A stretch of 56,223 bases of DNA from a bacterium (GTDB lineage Bacteria > Patescibacteriota > Minisyncoccia > UBA6257 > 2-01-FULL-56-20). A model generated the notes under the pieces. It searched no databases. It was not told the DNA's origin and worked only from the letters and a program-made list of their open reading frames with translations. Shown in pieces: positions 1 through 7,956 of this stretch; positions within the stretch are counted from its first letter, which is position 1, and every line of letters starts with the position of its first letter. Both the position numbers and the translations under genes were made by a program. The DNA lies in assembly GCA_021827685.1 (NCBI GenBank), contig JAKAUM010000003.1, positions 1 through 56,223 on the forward strand, written 5' to 3'.

Positions 1-3
1 TTG

Positions 4-74
4 AGCGGGTAAGGGGAGTCGGACCCCTGTCATCAGCTTGGAAAGCTGAGGTAATGCCGTTATACGATACCCGC
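4..74 (-). tRNA. tRNA-Gly(UCC)
   Basis: Read on the minus strand this is a complete cloverleaf: 7-bp acceptor GCGGGTA/TACCCGC, anticodon stem TCAGC/GCTGA around the loop TTTCCAA, so anticodon TCC, and discriminator T as usual for bacterial tRNA-Gly. The bases after the discriminator are CAA, so CCA is not encoded. Confidence 0.95.
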
Positions 75-194
75 GGCCCTGAGTGCGCCGCCCGGCGCAT
101 GTCCGCGCCGCGCGCGGATTCCGTCGCCGCTCATCGTATCATTTTTACTTGCGTTTTTCAACCGTTTTTGATAGAAATGAGATAACCAATTCCG

Positions 195-794
195 ATGTTC
201 CGCTCGCATAAAGCAAGAACAATCATCATTTTTTTGGCAATCGTGGCGATCGGTTACGCGATTGTCCGGTGGAGCGACGGCCAAGGCGGCGTTCCTCAGG
301 ATTTTACGGGCGCGCGCACGCAAGGAGCCCTTATTGCGGAAAATATCGTGAACCTTTCCAACCAGTCGACGGCGACGCTTGATAAAGTAAGCAAGCTGGA
401 CAACGAGGGGAATTATAAAGATGCGCTCACGCTTACGACGGGGCTCGTGACGCAAAGTGCGCAAATCCGCAACCAGGCGGTCGCGCTTTCCGAGCAGATT
501 GCGACAATGACCCAGGCGCTGTCGGGCGTTTCCAATCTCAGCGCGCGGCAAGACGCGCTTGAAGCGATTTCGGACCAGGTGGCTCTCTTGAACCAGCTTG
601 TGAGCTACAGTGCCGATCTCGGCAGCCTGCTCGGCGTCCTCCGCGAGCGTTTTACTGGCGCGTACGGCACGACGGCGAAGGTGCAGGCCCTCGTGGACCA
701 GGTGAACACCGACGTGAACGCGATTAATAATTTTAACGCGCAGGCCGAGAAGGCGATGGCGAAATTTGACGCGAGAGAAGGGGGGCAGCAGTAA
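195..794 (+). CDS. Hypothetical membrane-anchored extracytoplasmic protein
   Basis: No family recognised. The 199-aa product has a short basic N-terminus, one hydrophobic segment at about residues 9-25, then a soluble region of helix-forming heptad-like sequence rich in Ala, Gln, Asn and Ser with no Cys. This suggests an N-terminally anchored, mostly coiled-coil domain outside the membrane. A GATAAC box lies 8 nt before the ATG, in the promoter position seen for many genes here. The TAA stop is followed at once by the first base of tRNA-Ile, so the two are probably co-transcribed. Function unknown. Confidence 0.75.
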   Translation: MFRSHKARTIIIFLAIVAIGYAIVRWSDGQGGVPQDFTGARTQGALIAENIVNLSNQSTATLDKVSKLDNEGNYKDALTLTTGLVTQSAQIRNQAVALSEQIATMTQALSGVSNLSARQDALEAISDQVALLNQLVSYSADLGSLLGVLRERFTGAYGTTAKVQALVDQVNTDVNAINNFNAQAEKAMAKFDAREGGQQ

Positions 795-866
795 GGGCAC
801 GTAGCTCAACGGCAGAGCAGACGTCTTATACACGTCCGGTTCCTGGTTCGAATCCAGGCGTGCCCA
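795..866 (+). tRNA. tRNA-Ile(UAU)
   Basis: 72-nt cloverleaf: acceptor GGGCACG/CGTGCCC, anticodon stem GACGT/ACGTC, loop CTTATAC giving anticodon TAT, T-arm CCTGG/CCAGG, discriminator A, no encoded CCA. An unmodified UAU anticodon would read AUA directly, whereas most bacteria use tRNA-Ile(CAU) modified by TilS. It starts right after the upstream stop codon and ends 2 nt before the next ATG. Confidence 0.93.
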
Positions 867-868
867 CG

Positions 869-1396
869 ATGATCATCGTCTTTACGGGAAACGGGAAGGG
901 AAAGACAACGGCGTCTTTAGGGCAGATGGTGCGCGTTCTCGGGCGCGGAAAGGCGGCGCTCATGATCCAGTTCATCAAGGGGCCGTGGCTTGCCGGCGAG
1001 GATGCGTTCGGGAAGATGATGGGCATTCCGCCTGAGAAATTCGAGGTGCGGAAGCGGGGGCTCGGATTCGTGGGCATTTTAGGCGACAAGCTACCGATAG
1101 AGAAGCACCGCGAGGCCGCCCGCGCCGCGCTTGCGGAATTCGTCCGCGAGAAGGAATCAGGGCGCTGGCACCTTATTGCCCTCGATGAAGTAAACGTCGC
1201 GGTATCGATCGGGCTTCTCGTCGCCGCCGAAGTGCTCGAGGCCGTAAAGGATTATCCGGAGGACCGGCTGCTGCTCATGACCGGCCGCGGGGCGCCCCGC
1301 GAATTTATCGATGTCGCAGATCTCGCGACGGAAATGCGCGAGATAAAGCATCCATTCGCCGAAGGGAAAAAGGCGAAATCCACGGTAGAGTTCTAG
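869..1396 (+). CDS. cobO: ATP:corrinoid adenosyltransferase, CobO/BtuR type
   Basis: Transfers the adenosyl group of ATP to cob(I)alamin or a corrinoid precursor. The N-terminal P-loop GNGKGKTT is at residues 7-14. The family signatures LIALDEVNVAV, LLMTGRGAPREFIDVADLAT and KHPFAEGKKA follow in order. 175 aa matches the family. An in-frame GTG at 860 lies inside tRNA-Ile, so the ATG at 869 is taken as the start; there is no Shine-Dalgarno sequence, and the leader would be 2 nt after tRNA processing. No other cobalamin gene is in the window, so it may salvage corrinoids from a host or neighbour. Confidence 0.9.
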   Translation: MIIVFTGNGKGKTTASLGQMVRVLGRGKAALMIQFIKGPWLAGEDAFGKMMGIPPEKFEVRKRGLGFVGILGDKLPIEKHREAARAALAEFVREKESGRWHLIALDEVNVAVSIGLLVAAEVLEAVKDYPEDRLLLMTGRGAPREFIDVADLATEMREIKHPFAEGKKAKSTVEF

Positions 1397-1422
1397 GGCT
1401 ACCGGCGCACGCGCTCCGAAAA

Positions 1423-3252
1423 TTACGCCGCAACCGGCTTTATCTTGAACGGCTTCAGCAGGGCATAGAACTCTTCCTGCTCGAGGGTCTCTTTCTGGAT
1501 GAGCGTCTCCGCGATCTTATTGAGCGCCGCCTTGTGGGCCTTCAGCACTTTTTCTGCGGTCTCGTAGGCGCGCTTCAGGAATCCTTCCACTTGGCCGTCT
1601 ATCTCCTGCGCCGCCTTCTCCGAATAATCTTTTTCCGTCGTGATCTCGCGGCCGAGAAAAACGAGCTCTTCCGTTTTACCGAACGTGATCGGACCGAGGT
1701 CGCTCATCCCGTATTTCGTGACAAGCCGCCTCGCGAGGGATGACGCTTCCTTCAAATCATTGGAAGCGCCCGTAGAAATATCGCCGAAGGTAAGCTTCTC
1801 CGAGGCATAACCGCCCATCATCATCGCGAGATCTGCGACGAATTGCGCGCGGGTTTTCAAGTGCTGGTCTTCCGTGGGGAGCTTCATCGTATACCCGCCG
1901 GCAAAGCCGCGGCTTACGATGGAGACCTTATGCACGAGGTCGGTATCCTTGAGCGCCGCCGCGACGAGCGCGTGGCCGCCTTCGTGGTACGCGGTGATCC
2001 GTTTCTCCTTTTCGGAAATCACGCGGCTCTTCCTTGCGGGGCCGAGAATCACCTTTTCCGCGGCATCATAGAATTCTTCCTGGCCGATGGAGGACTTGCT
2101 GAGCCGCGCCGCCGAGATGGCGGCTTCGTTCACGAGATTTGCGAGGTCGGCGCCCGAGAATCCCGGCGTCCGGACGGCGATCTTGCGGAAATCGATGCCT
2201 TTGTCCAGGGTCTTTCCCTGCGCATGGATCTTCAGGATCGCCTCGCGGTCGGCAAGGTCGGGGAGGTCGAGAACGATGCGCCGGTCGAAGCGGCCGGGGC
2301 GGAGAAGCGCCGGGTCGAGAATGTCGGGCCGGTTTGTAGCCGCGAGGACGATGACGCGGGTATCGCGGTCAAACCCGTCCATCTCGACGAGGATTTGGTT
2401 CAGCGTCTGCTCCCGTTCATCGTTCCCGCCGCCGAGACCCGCGCCGCGCTGCCGACCGACGGCGTCTATCTCGTCTATGAAGAGCATCGCCGGCGCGGCG
2501 CGCTTTGCGGTGAGGAACGCGTCGCGCGTACGGGAGGCGCCGACGCCTACGAACATTTCGACAAATTCAGACGCGGAAATATAGAAGAAAGGCACGCCCC
2601 CTTCGCCTGCGACGGCCCGCGCGACGAGCGTTTTCCCCGTACCCGGGGGACCCATCAGCAGGATTCCGCGGGGGATGCGCGCGCCAAGGTCAAGAAACTT
2701 TTTAGGATTTTTTAAGAAATCAACGACCTCGATTAGTTCCTCTTTCGCTTCCTTAAGCCCCGCCACGTCCTTGAAAAGCACCTTGTCGCGGAAAGTGGAG
2801 AGGCGCAAATTGGAACGCCCGAAGTTAAATGCCTGGTTTACGCCCGTGCGCGCCTGTCGGAACATGAGCCAGAAAATAAAGCCGATCGCAATGAGGGTAA
2901 GAAGATCGGGCAAGAGCAAGCCGGCCCAAAACTGCCATCCCGACTGGCTCCGCACGGCGATATTCACCGCCTGCAGGGCTTTCGCGCTGACGCCGAAGTT
3001 ATTGAGCGTTTCGACTATTCCCGTTTCGGATTCCTTGTGCGCTGTCGCCGTCGAGCCGTCCGCCATCGTAATCGCGAGGTTGTTGCCGCTCACCGTTATC
3101 TGCTTTATCTGGCCGGCGTTGATGTCCTGGGCAAGCTCGTTCAGGGAAAGCGTTTTTGCCGCAGGCGCAGGCCCCGCAAAAAAGGAGAAAAGAAGCGCGA
3201 TTATGACAAGCGTGAGAATCGCCCATACGATGTTTTTTGCGAGATTGGACAT
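1423..3252 (-). CDS. ftsH: ATP-dependent zinc metalloprotease FtsH
   Basis: Membrane-bound AAA+ protease that degrades unassembled membrane proteins and regulators. Two N-terminal membrane segments (about residues 8-27 and 108-132) flank a short external domain. Then come Walker A GPPGTGKT (about 201-208), Walker B FIDEID (about 258-263), the second region of homology through RPGRFDR, and a zinc site HEGGH (about 423-427), a variant of the usual HEAGH that keeps HExxH. An in-frame ATG 39 nt upstream was rejected because the consensus promoter at 3263-3291 ends 10 nt before the ATG at 3252. Single gene, convergent with cobO. Confidence 0.97.
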   Translation of the reverse strand: MSNLAKNIVWAILTLVIIALLFSFFAGPAPAAKTLSLNELAQDINAGQIKQITVSGNNLAITMADGSTATAHKESETGIVETLNNFGVSAKALQAVNIAVRSQSGWQFWAGLLLPDLLTLIAIGFIFWLMFRQARTGVNQAFNFGRSNLRLSTFRDKVLFKDVAGLKEAKEELIEVVDFLKNPKKFLDLGARIPRGILLMGPPGTGKTLVARAVAGEGGVPFFYISASEFVEMFVGVGASRTRDAFLTAKRAAPAMLFIDEIDAVGRQRGAGLGGGNDEREQTLNQILVEMDGFDRDTRVIVLAATNRPDILDPALLRPGRFDRRIVLDLPDLADREAILKIHAQGKTLDKGIDFRKIAVRTPGFSGADLANLVNEAAISAARLSKSSIGQEEFYDAAEKVILGPARKSRVISEKEKRITAYHEGGHALVAAALKDTDLVHKVSIVSRGFAGGYTMKLPTEDQHLKTRAQFVADLAMMMGGYASEKLTFGDISTGASNDLKEASSLARRLVTKYGMSDLGPITFGKTEELVFLGREITTEKDYSEKAAQEIDGQVEGFLKRAYETAEKVLKAHKAALNKIAETLIQKETLEQEEFYALLKPFKIKPVAA

Positions 3253-3262
3253 AGGCGTGCTT

Positions 3263-3291
3263 ATTATAGGGAGAGGAGCATTAACGGTCAA
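3263..3291 (-). promoter_or_regulatory. ftsH promoter
   Basis: On the minus strand a TTGACC box (3291-3286) is followed after 17 nt by TATAAT (3268-3263), with the ftsH ATG 10 nt further on. The -35 box lies within the 3' end of the upstream DedA gene, so ftsH has its own promoter. Predicted 5' leader is only about 4 nt. Confidence 0.75.
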
Positions 3292-3904
3292 CCGCTTCTT
3301 CGCGGAAGGCGCGGCCGAGAATCCTCGCGATCAGGTAATCCGCAAGGGCAAAGAGGCAGATGCCTACGAGGAGCAATATTTCAAAGTCGCGGAATATGGA
3401 CACGGTTCCGAGGGGCGAGAGGCCGGAGAATATGCCGAACGCCATGCCGAAAAGAATCGGCATCCATATAAAGACCGACGTAAGCGAGCTTTTCAAAAAG
3501 CGGCGGAATGGCATCTGCGTCCAGCCGGCGGAAAAGATGACCGGGAACGCGGTTGCATATACGAACTTTGAAAGGACGATCCATTTCCGGCCGTTTGTTT
3601 TAAACGCGCGTTCTATCCGGTCATGCCACCCGGGGAGCCGGTTGCGGATCCAGTTGCCCGGGCGCGTATTGCGGAGTCCGCGGCCGAGGGAGTACCAGAG
3701 CATGTCCCCCGTGAGGTTCGCCATGATCACGACCAGGATAAGAGTCGGCACGCCCCATGCGCCGAGGTAGCCTCCGAACGCGATCCAGGAGCTTGCGAAA
3801 GCCGAAAGATTGCCGATGATAATCGTGGAGAGGTAAATAATAAAATAAGCCAAGATTCGGTTCTGGCTCGCGAGGAGGCCTATATTGAAAACGATATGAC
3901 TCAC
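3281..3904 (-). CDS. DedA / SNARE-associated (VTT) family membrane protein
   Basis: 207-aa polytopic protein. DedA proteins are proton-coupled membrane proteins; several members flip undecaprenyl phosphate or phospholipids. The family core is seen as [10 protein letters not shown] followed by a hydrophilic loop and the conserved KF of [13 protein letters not shown], then further helices. The start is a GTG preceded by TATAAT at 3918-3913 with 8 nt between; the ATG ten bases further upstream is in another frame. A role in lipid-carrier recycling is inferred from the family only. Confidence 0.85.
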   Translation of the reverse strand: MSHIVFNIGLLASQNRILAYFIIYLSTIIIGNLSAFASSWIAFGGYLGAWGVPTLILVVIMANLTGDMLWYSLGRGLRNTRPGNWIRNRLPGWHDRIERAFKTNGRKWIVLSKFVYATAFPVIFSAGWTQMPFRRFLKSSLTSVFIWMPILFGMAFGIFSGLSPLGTVSIFRDFEILLLVGICLFALADYLIARILGRAFREEAVDR

Positions 3905-4035
3905 GCCTTTCCATTATAACAGAGGGCGAAACCGTCTCTTAGTGGCCGCACGAAGGCCCCGCCTGCTGTTTTCGCTTGCTATTTCCATGTCCGTCGCTAT
4001 TATAAATGTCAGCCGTCGCACGGCGGCACGATAAT

Positions 4036-4107
4036 GGTGCCTATAGCTTAATGGTAAAGCTCCGCTCTGTGGCAGCGGCTATCAGGGTCCGATTCCCTGT
4101 AGGCACC
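4036..4107 (+). tRNA. tRNA-His(GUG)
   Basis: Acceptor GTGCCTA/TAGGCAC with an extra encoded G at -1 (4036) opposite discriminator C, the hallmark of tRNA-His. Anticodon loop CTGTGGC gives GTG. No CCA encoded. A possible promoter TTGCTA-17-TATTAT (3976-4004) lies upstream, with a small hairpin GCCGT/ACGGC at 4012-4024 in between. Confidence 0.95.
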
Positions 4108-4217
4108 CTTTAGAGAGAATGCGGAATCTCCTTATGCCATAAGCGTTTTTAGCTCGAACTCGAACCAGTAGTATGCTTGCGGCTGTTGTTCTGCCTCGTC
4201 GGTGGTATAATGGAAGC

Positions 4218-4718
4218 ATGTCCTCATTTGAATCACCCAAGCGTATGTCAGAGGAAGAGGCTCATGACGAAGCCAATATTCTTCAGGCGGAGGTTAGGGA
4301 ACAGAAAATAAGACAGAGCAGGAAAAACGGAGCACCGGAAAGCCGCGAGACCACCGCGGCAGATTACGATAACGCGTTGGCGAAGCTTGAAGAATTGAAG
4401 CGGGCCATTGACGAAGAACCAAGTCAAGAGAAGGTACTGCGCCGGGTAGCAGGCCTTATGCAGATGCCCGGCTACGTGATGATTCAAGCCGCACCATATA
4501 TGGAAGGATTCTTTGGTAAGTTAGAGGTTCTGATCAGCCGGCTCAGCAAGAACCCCATCAGCGAAGAAGATGCAAAAGATTACTTTGAAAGTCAAAAGGA
4601 ATATGCCAGGAAAGCCTTCCGCGAAGCTGTCGATAAGCTATTTTCTGAGGAAGAAAATAAGCTGAGGCGGATGAAGGCTGCCGGTAATCAATTCGGAGAG
4701 GAGGAAGGGAAGGAATAG
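4218..4718 (+). CDS. Hypothetical charged alpha-helical protein
   Basis: No family recognised. 166 aa, very rich in Glu, Lys and Arg, with long predicted helices (residues 8-60 and 100-160) and a less polar middle segment. No signal peptide or membrane helix, so probably cytoplasmic. The ATG at 4218 was chosen because TATAAT (4206-4211) ends 6 nt before it, which predicts transcription starting at the ATG. Base composition is visibly more AT-rich than the core genes, as in the next three genes, suggesting an acquired stretch. Confidence 0.7.
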   Translation: MSSFESPKRMSEEEAHDEANILQAEVREQKIRQSRKNGAPESRETTAADYDNALAKLEELKRAIDEEPSQEKVLRRVAGLMQMPGYVMIQAAPYMEGFFGKLEVLISRLSKNPISEEDAKDYFESQKEYARKAFREAVDKLFSEEENKLRRMKAAGNQFGEEEGKE

Positions 4719-4783
4719 ACCACCTCCGGCTTACTGGCGGTTTTATTGGATAATCGAGGTCGCCGCCGTTCACACCTCATCCA

Positions 4784-5479
4784 GTGAGTCGAGTATTAGC
4801 GGATCGTCTGAATATGGGGGTTCATTTTAAGCAGGCGGATTGCATAGAGGGGAAACGCGTCGACCTTCGCCAAGCGGAGTTGATTGCCCGGTATAAGCCC
4901 GACCTCATTTTTTTCGAGCTGCCCGCAAGGAACGGGAAACCGGATACTGTCTTTAATAAGTTCGCCGCCAATAGAAAACCACTCAGAGACCTGCTTGCCA
5001 TAAAAAGAAATCTCCTAAGAGAGGCTCGGAGGTTTCCCTATGCGTTGTCGGACGTTTACGTCTGGGACGCCATCCAAAATCTATGGGAAGAGGGGCGTAA
5101 CACTCTCGTGTTCAATGTTGACAGGCCAGAGGATGTTCGACGGGCATATTTTAAAAGGCATGGCCGCGTTTCCTACGCCCGCGCCAAGCGTCATTGGTGG
5201 TTTTGGGCATACCTCTTGGTGCGCGAATCAGAAATGGCCAGACATATTAAACAAGTTGTCGAGCTTCGTGGGCGAAGAAATATTATCGCCGTCGTATTAT
5301 TGCAAAGCATCCATTGGAACCACGTTCAATTTCTAATGAGGAACCCCTCTAAGAAAAAAATCTGGGATTATTATTTTGGGAGATTTCCGGATCTTACCCC
5401 GGCGAAACTTAGTGCGTTGCTTCGCACCCATGAACAAACCTTATTTAGGTATTGGCAGGTAGTTGACGCGGCTTTATGA
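4784..5479 (+). CDS. Hypothetical protein, weakly TraB/GumN-like
   Basis: 231 aa with GTG start; an in-frame ATG at 4814 is an alternative. The segment PDLIFFELPARNGKP near residue 40 and the later RESEMARHI followed by GRRNIIAVVLLQSIHWNH recall the TraB/GumN/EreA superfamily layout of a strand ending in an acidic residue, an Arg-rich Met-Ala motif, and a strand with a conserved His. The likeness is by eye and the usual GxxH signature is not intact, so this is only a hint. No signal peptide or membrane helix. Lies 65 nt after an equally AT-rich gene. Confidence 0.6.
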   Translation: MSRVLADRLNMGVHFKQADCIEGKRVDLRQAELIARYKPDLIFFELPARNGKPDTVFNKFAANRKPLRDLLAIKRNLLREARRFPYALSDVYVWDAIQNLWEEGRNTLVFNVDRPEDVRRAYFKRHGRVSYARAKRHWWFWAYLLVRESEMARHIKQVVELRGRRNIIAVVLLQSIHWNHVQFLMRNPSKKKIWDYYFGRFPDLTPAKLSALLRTHEQTLFRYWQVVDAAL

Positions 5480-5593
5480 CCACGATCCGCGCCTCGCTCA
5501 CCCCTCTTGACCAGTACATAGGTCGAGGTTATATTTATGACAGCAACCGAGATGGGACAGTTGACAACTCTACACTTGAGGAGGAGGAATGAC

Positions 5594-6136
5594 ATGTTCA
5601 AGTTCTTGCGAAAGAAAAAAGTCGTGTTTGAAAACACGACGCCGCAGTTTGAATTTGTGAAAGATGGGCCAATGTCTGTTCCGGAAGATCTGAACGAAAT
5701 TTTAGAAACCGCCATCTTGCGCATTCGTGAGGCGCTAGCGTTCATGACCCTGCGTTACATCAAGCAGATCCACCCGGAAGACCTTCCGCACATTAAGGCA
5801 GCTACCGAGAGGCTTCGGAAGGACGACCCTTTGCGGTTCTTGATTACAACAAAGGAGGACGAAAACGGGATCATCGAAATCGACGGCAAGAAATATATTG
5901 AGGTTGCGACAGAGCTCCTCGGCAACCGTATCCGCGCCTTCATCGTAGAGCCGGACGGGCCGTTGGATGAAGGTCGCTCGGTGGAGGGGCAAAACTTTCT
6001 GGAGCACTACATCCTGTCTGCGATTATGGTGATGGAGGCGCATGAGCGCGATCCATATCTCTCCCAAGAAACACTAAAGGAGATACAAACAGCCGCATAC
6101 GGGGTCTGCCGACCAAGGGATTGGCACTTCTCATAG
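5594..6136 (+). CDS. Hypothetical protein with strong Shine-Dalgarno
   Basis: 180 aa, no family recognised. Basic N-terminus (MFKFLRKKK), then a mixed alpha/beta soluble domain with an amphipathic helix near residues 35-60. The start at 5594 rather than an in-frame ATG 57 nt upstream is supported by a GAGGAGGAAT ribosome site ending about 4 nt before it. A TATATT box near 5529 and the terminator at 6163-6199 make this a single-gene transcript with a leader of some 55 nt, unlike the leaderless core genes. Confidence 0.7.
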   Translation: MFKFLRKKKVVFENTTPQFEFVKDGPMSVPEDLNEILETAILRIREALAFMTLRYIKQIHPEDLPHIKAATERLRKDDPLRFLITTKEDENGIIEIDGKKYIEVATELLGNRIRAFIVEPDGPLDEGRSVEGQNFLEHYILSAIMVMEAHERDPYLSQETLKEIQTAAYGVCRPRDWHFS

Positions 6137-6162
6137 TGGGTAGTAGAAAAATCTCGGCCACA

Positions 6163-6199
6163 GGGGTTCGACAACGTAGCATACGTCGAACCCCTTTTT
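6163..6199 (+). terminator. Rho-independent terminator after the gene at 5594-6136
   Basis: Perfect 10-bp stem GGGGTTCGAC (6163-6172) with GTCGAACCCC (6185-6194), a 12-nt loop, then five T residues and a further T-rich run. Confidence 0.9.
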
Positions 6200-6391
6200 G
6201 ATTTTTTATATTTTGGGTAGGATGCTATGGTTGATACGCCGCCGTTCGCATCTGATCCGAGAAGTTATCTAAATAATTATAGATTATGACGCAGGGCAAT
6301 CTTGCAGTGCGGGAATATAGATCGCGGGGCCATTCAACTGTTTAGACACGGTTTTAATATCCTCTACGACGGCAACCCAAATACAAGATAC
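6200..6391. other. Non-coding spacer
   Basis: Nothing convincing was found between the two facing terminators: no ORF with a ribosome site, no tRNA. The stretch is AT-rich around 6270-6290. Confidence 0.5.
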
Positions 6392-6416
6392 AAAGGGCGA
6401 CCAGTGATGGTCGCCC
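6392..6416 (-). terminator. Probable terminator for the minus-strand gene at 6454-6795
   Basis: Stem GGGCGACCA (6395-6403) with TGGTCGCCC (6408-6416) and a GTGA loop. Read on the minus strand it lies 38 nt after the stop codon and is followed by only three T residues, so the call is moderate. Confidence 0.55.
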
Positions 6417-6453
6417 GATAGAGCCCCTCTTTTCCCGTTAAGAACCAACCTGC

Positions 6454-6795
6454 TTAGGCCAGTAACGAGTTAAAGAAATTGATGAAGTCCTCCAGTAATT
6501 GGTCGTAGAATCGAACAGCTCGCTCGAGCTGTATGCGCTGAGAGTTCTCGTAAGCTTCCAGCGCCCGCGGGGGGATACCTCGCTCTCGCATCCGATTTAT
6601 GTTCGCAATCGATTTATTAAACCTGCATATAACTTCTTCCTTCTCGGCGTCGAGGCGCACCCGCATCCGCTGTATCCGTAATTCGGCTTCTTCTCTCAGC
6701 TCCCCGCGTAGCCGAGTTCGCAACTCCTCGATCCTTTGCTCGGAAGCTCGTCTTAGAGTTTCGAGCGTGTCTACTCGGTATTGTTCAGGGTCCAT
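6454..6795 (-). CDS. Hypothetical coiled-coil protein
   Basis: 113 aa, almost entirely charged helix (residues 5-75 rich in Arg and Glu in heptad-like spacing), ending in a short hydrophobic FINFFNSLLA tail. No known family. The start at 6795 was chosen over an upstream in-frame GTG because CAAAGGAG sits 5 nt before this ATG. Downstream of a 37-aa ORF in the same direction and followed by a hairpin terminator. Confidence 0.6.
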   Translation of the reverse strand: MDPEQYRVDTLETLRRASEQRIEELRTRLRGELREEAELRIQRMRVRLDAEKEEVICRFNKSIANINRMRERGIPPRALEAYENSQRIQLERAVRFYDQLLEDFINFFNSLLA

Positions 6796-6844
6796 AATTT
6801 CTCCTTTGTCGGTGCTGGGCGTAGCATACAACTCGTCGTGGAGT

Positions 6845-6958
6845 TTAGCAACCACGACGTCGGTCGATCGCGTCTACGCGGCGAAGATTAGACGCCGCGA
6901 TAACGTTCAGCTCCGCCTCGCCCGCCACCATATATTCCCGATCATAGAGGACGGCCAT
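6845..6958 (-). CDS. Small 37-aa ORF within repeat copy 1
   Basis: Not a recognised gene. ATG at 6958 preceded by GGGAG about 9 nt away; it encodes a 37-aa polar peptide beginning MAVLYDREYMV and ends just upstream of the coiled-coil gene. A second copy of its first part lies in the repeat at 8665-8732, where the reading frame is cut by a stop after MTVLYDRE. It is either a small conserved gene with one decayed copy or chance coding within a repeat. Confidence 0.3.
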   Translation of the reverse strand: MAVLYDREYMVAGEAELNVIAASNLRRVDAIDRRRGC

Positions 6959-6981
6959 AATTTTGCTCCCAAAATGACCCA
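6913..6981. repeat. 69-bp direct repeat, copy 1
   Basis: Begins CCGCCTCGCCCGCC, continues through TCATAGAGGACGG and ends AAAATGACCCA. The same order of blocks recurs in the same orientation at 8665-8732 with roughly four bases in five matching. The pair brackets the TrmB and beta-barrel-like genes. Confidence 0.8.
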
Positions 6982-7029
6982 TACGAACGAAATCAAGCAT
7001 AACTACTCAAAGACAGATTTTTAGGTTAG

Positions 7030-7767
7030 TCATTTCCCCGACGTTCCTATCCACGCAAGTTCGAAAAGAGAACGGAAAGTGTTTGCAACATCCTTACTTT
7101 GGATTACGACGACAAAATCTTTCTCGTAGGAAAAAATACCGATTTTATCCATCCAAATAATGTTATCGGTGGAAAGTGGCGTTTTTGCAGTAGTGAAGCG
7201 AAATATGTGGTTTGGAAGCTGTTGCGCTGCCCTGAGGTAGTGGTGCCGTTTGTCCTGCGCATAGATTAATTCACGGCTTTTTACCTGCGGTTTTTCTCTC
7301 AGGAGTTTCAAAAACAATTTAAATGATTCGTCGGCCTTGGCCGATACGACTTCCGGCGAGAAAAAGCTCAGAAATTCTTTCTCTCCGGAATTTACTATTT
7401 CCTCGTAGAGGCGGTTGATTGCAGTCACTCCTTCAAAAAGCTGGACGGCCGGCTTTGCGGTATTCGTATTATAAAGCGCAGATAATTGGGGAAGGAACGC
7501 ATTCAGCGCTTCGCGCTTCTCCTCAAACGCTTTCTTTATTCTTTCTGGTGGTAGGGCAACATAAGTTTGCTTTCTTGCTTGCGGGATTGCGGCGACGTAC
7601 CCACGCCGCATCAGATCGTCCAAGATGAGATAGATTGTTGGCCGCTTTAAACCAACCCGGCGGCTTATTTGTACTACGGTAGCTTGCCCTAGCTGTAAAA
7701 GCCCAATATATACCTGCGCCGCCTTAGAGGAAAACCCTAAATCTTCAAGTAGGGTTTGATGTTCCAT
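7030..7767 (-). CDS. TrmB-family transcriptional regulator
   Basis: 245 aa. An N-terminal winged helix (about residues 5-70: LEDLGFSSKAAQVYIGLLQ, TVVQISRRVGLKRPTIYLIL, wing KQTYVALPP) is followed by a helical linker and a C-terminal sensor-like domain with TAINRLYEEIVNSGEKEFL. TrmB proteins regulate sugar and other genes and are frequent in Parcubacteria. The ATG at 7767 is preferred to the GTG at 7773 because the -10 box TATACT ends 6 nt before it. It faces the secreted protein at 7957 across an AT-rich spacer and may control it. Confidence 0.85.
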   Translation of the reverse strand: MEHQTLLEDLGFSSKAAQVYIGLLQLGQATVVQISRRVGLKRPTIYLILDDLMRRGYVAAIPQARKQTYVALPPERIKKAFEEKREALNAFLPQLSALYNTNTAKPAVQLFEGVTAINRLYEEIVNSGEKEFLSFFSPEVVSAKADESFKLFLKLLREKPQVKSRELIYAQDKRHHYLRAAQQLPNHIFRFTTAKTPLSTDNIIWMDKIGIFSYEKDFVVVIQSKDVANTFRSLFELAWIGTSGK

Positions 7768-7773
7768 ATCCAC

Positions 7774-7803
7774 AGTATATATCTAGGCGAATCAGTATGT
7801 CAA
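7774..7803 (-). promoter_or_regulatory. trmB-like gene promoter
   Basis: Minus-strand TTGACA (7803-7798), 18-nt spacer, TATACT (7779-7774), then 6 nt to the ATG at 7767. Predicts a leaderless transcript. Confidence 0.75.
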
Positions 7804-7883
7804 TTATTATGACAACAAAGCAAAATAGTGTTATTTCATACTGTATATAAGTTATATTCTATAGATATAATATGTAAGAAAAA

Positions 7884-7911
7884 TTGACATATATGGCGTA
7901 TATGGTAAGAT
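7884..7911 (+). promoter_or_regulatory. Promoter of the beta-barrel-like gene
   Basis: TTGACA (7884-7889), 16-nt spacer, TAAGAT (7906-7911). The predicted leader of about 39 nt contains a CCCG/CGGG hairpin and the ribosome site AAGGAGG (7944-7950). The region between the two divergent genes is very AT-rich and holds CAGTATATA and ACTGTATATA motifs that could be operator half-sites. Confidence 0.7.
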
Positions 7912-7956
7912 ACGTCCCGGAACCCGTAAAGTCGGGACATCACAAGGAGGTGGAGA

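Noticed and set aside
860-868. GTG at 860 as the cobO start
   Set aside because: It lies inside tRNA-Ile and adds only three residues before the conserved N-terminus.
1834-2715. Plus-strand frames within ftsH
   Set aside because: Shadow frames with no start signal; ftsH motifs are complete on the minus strand.
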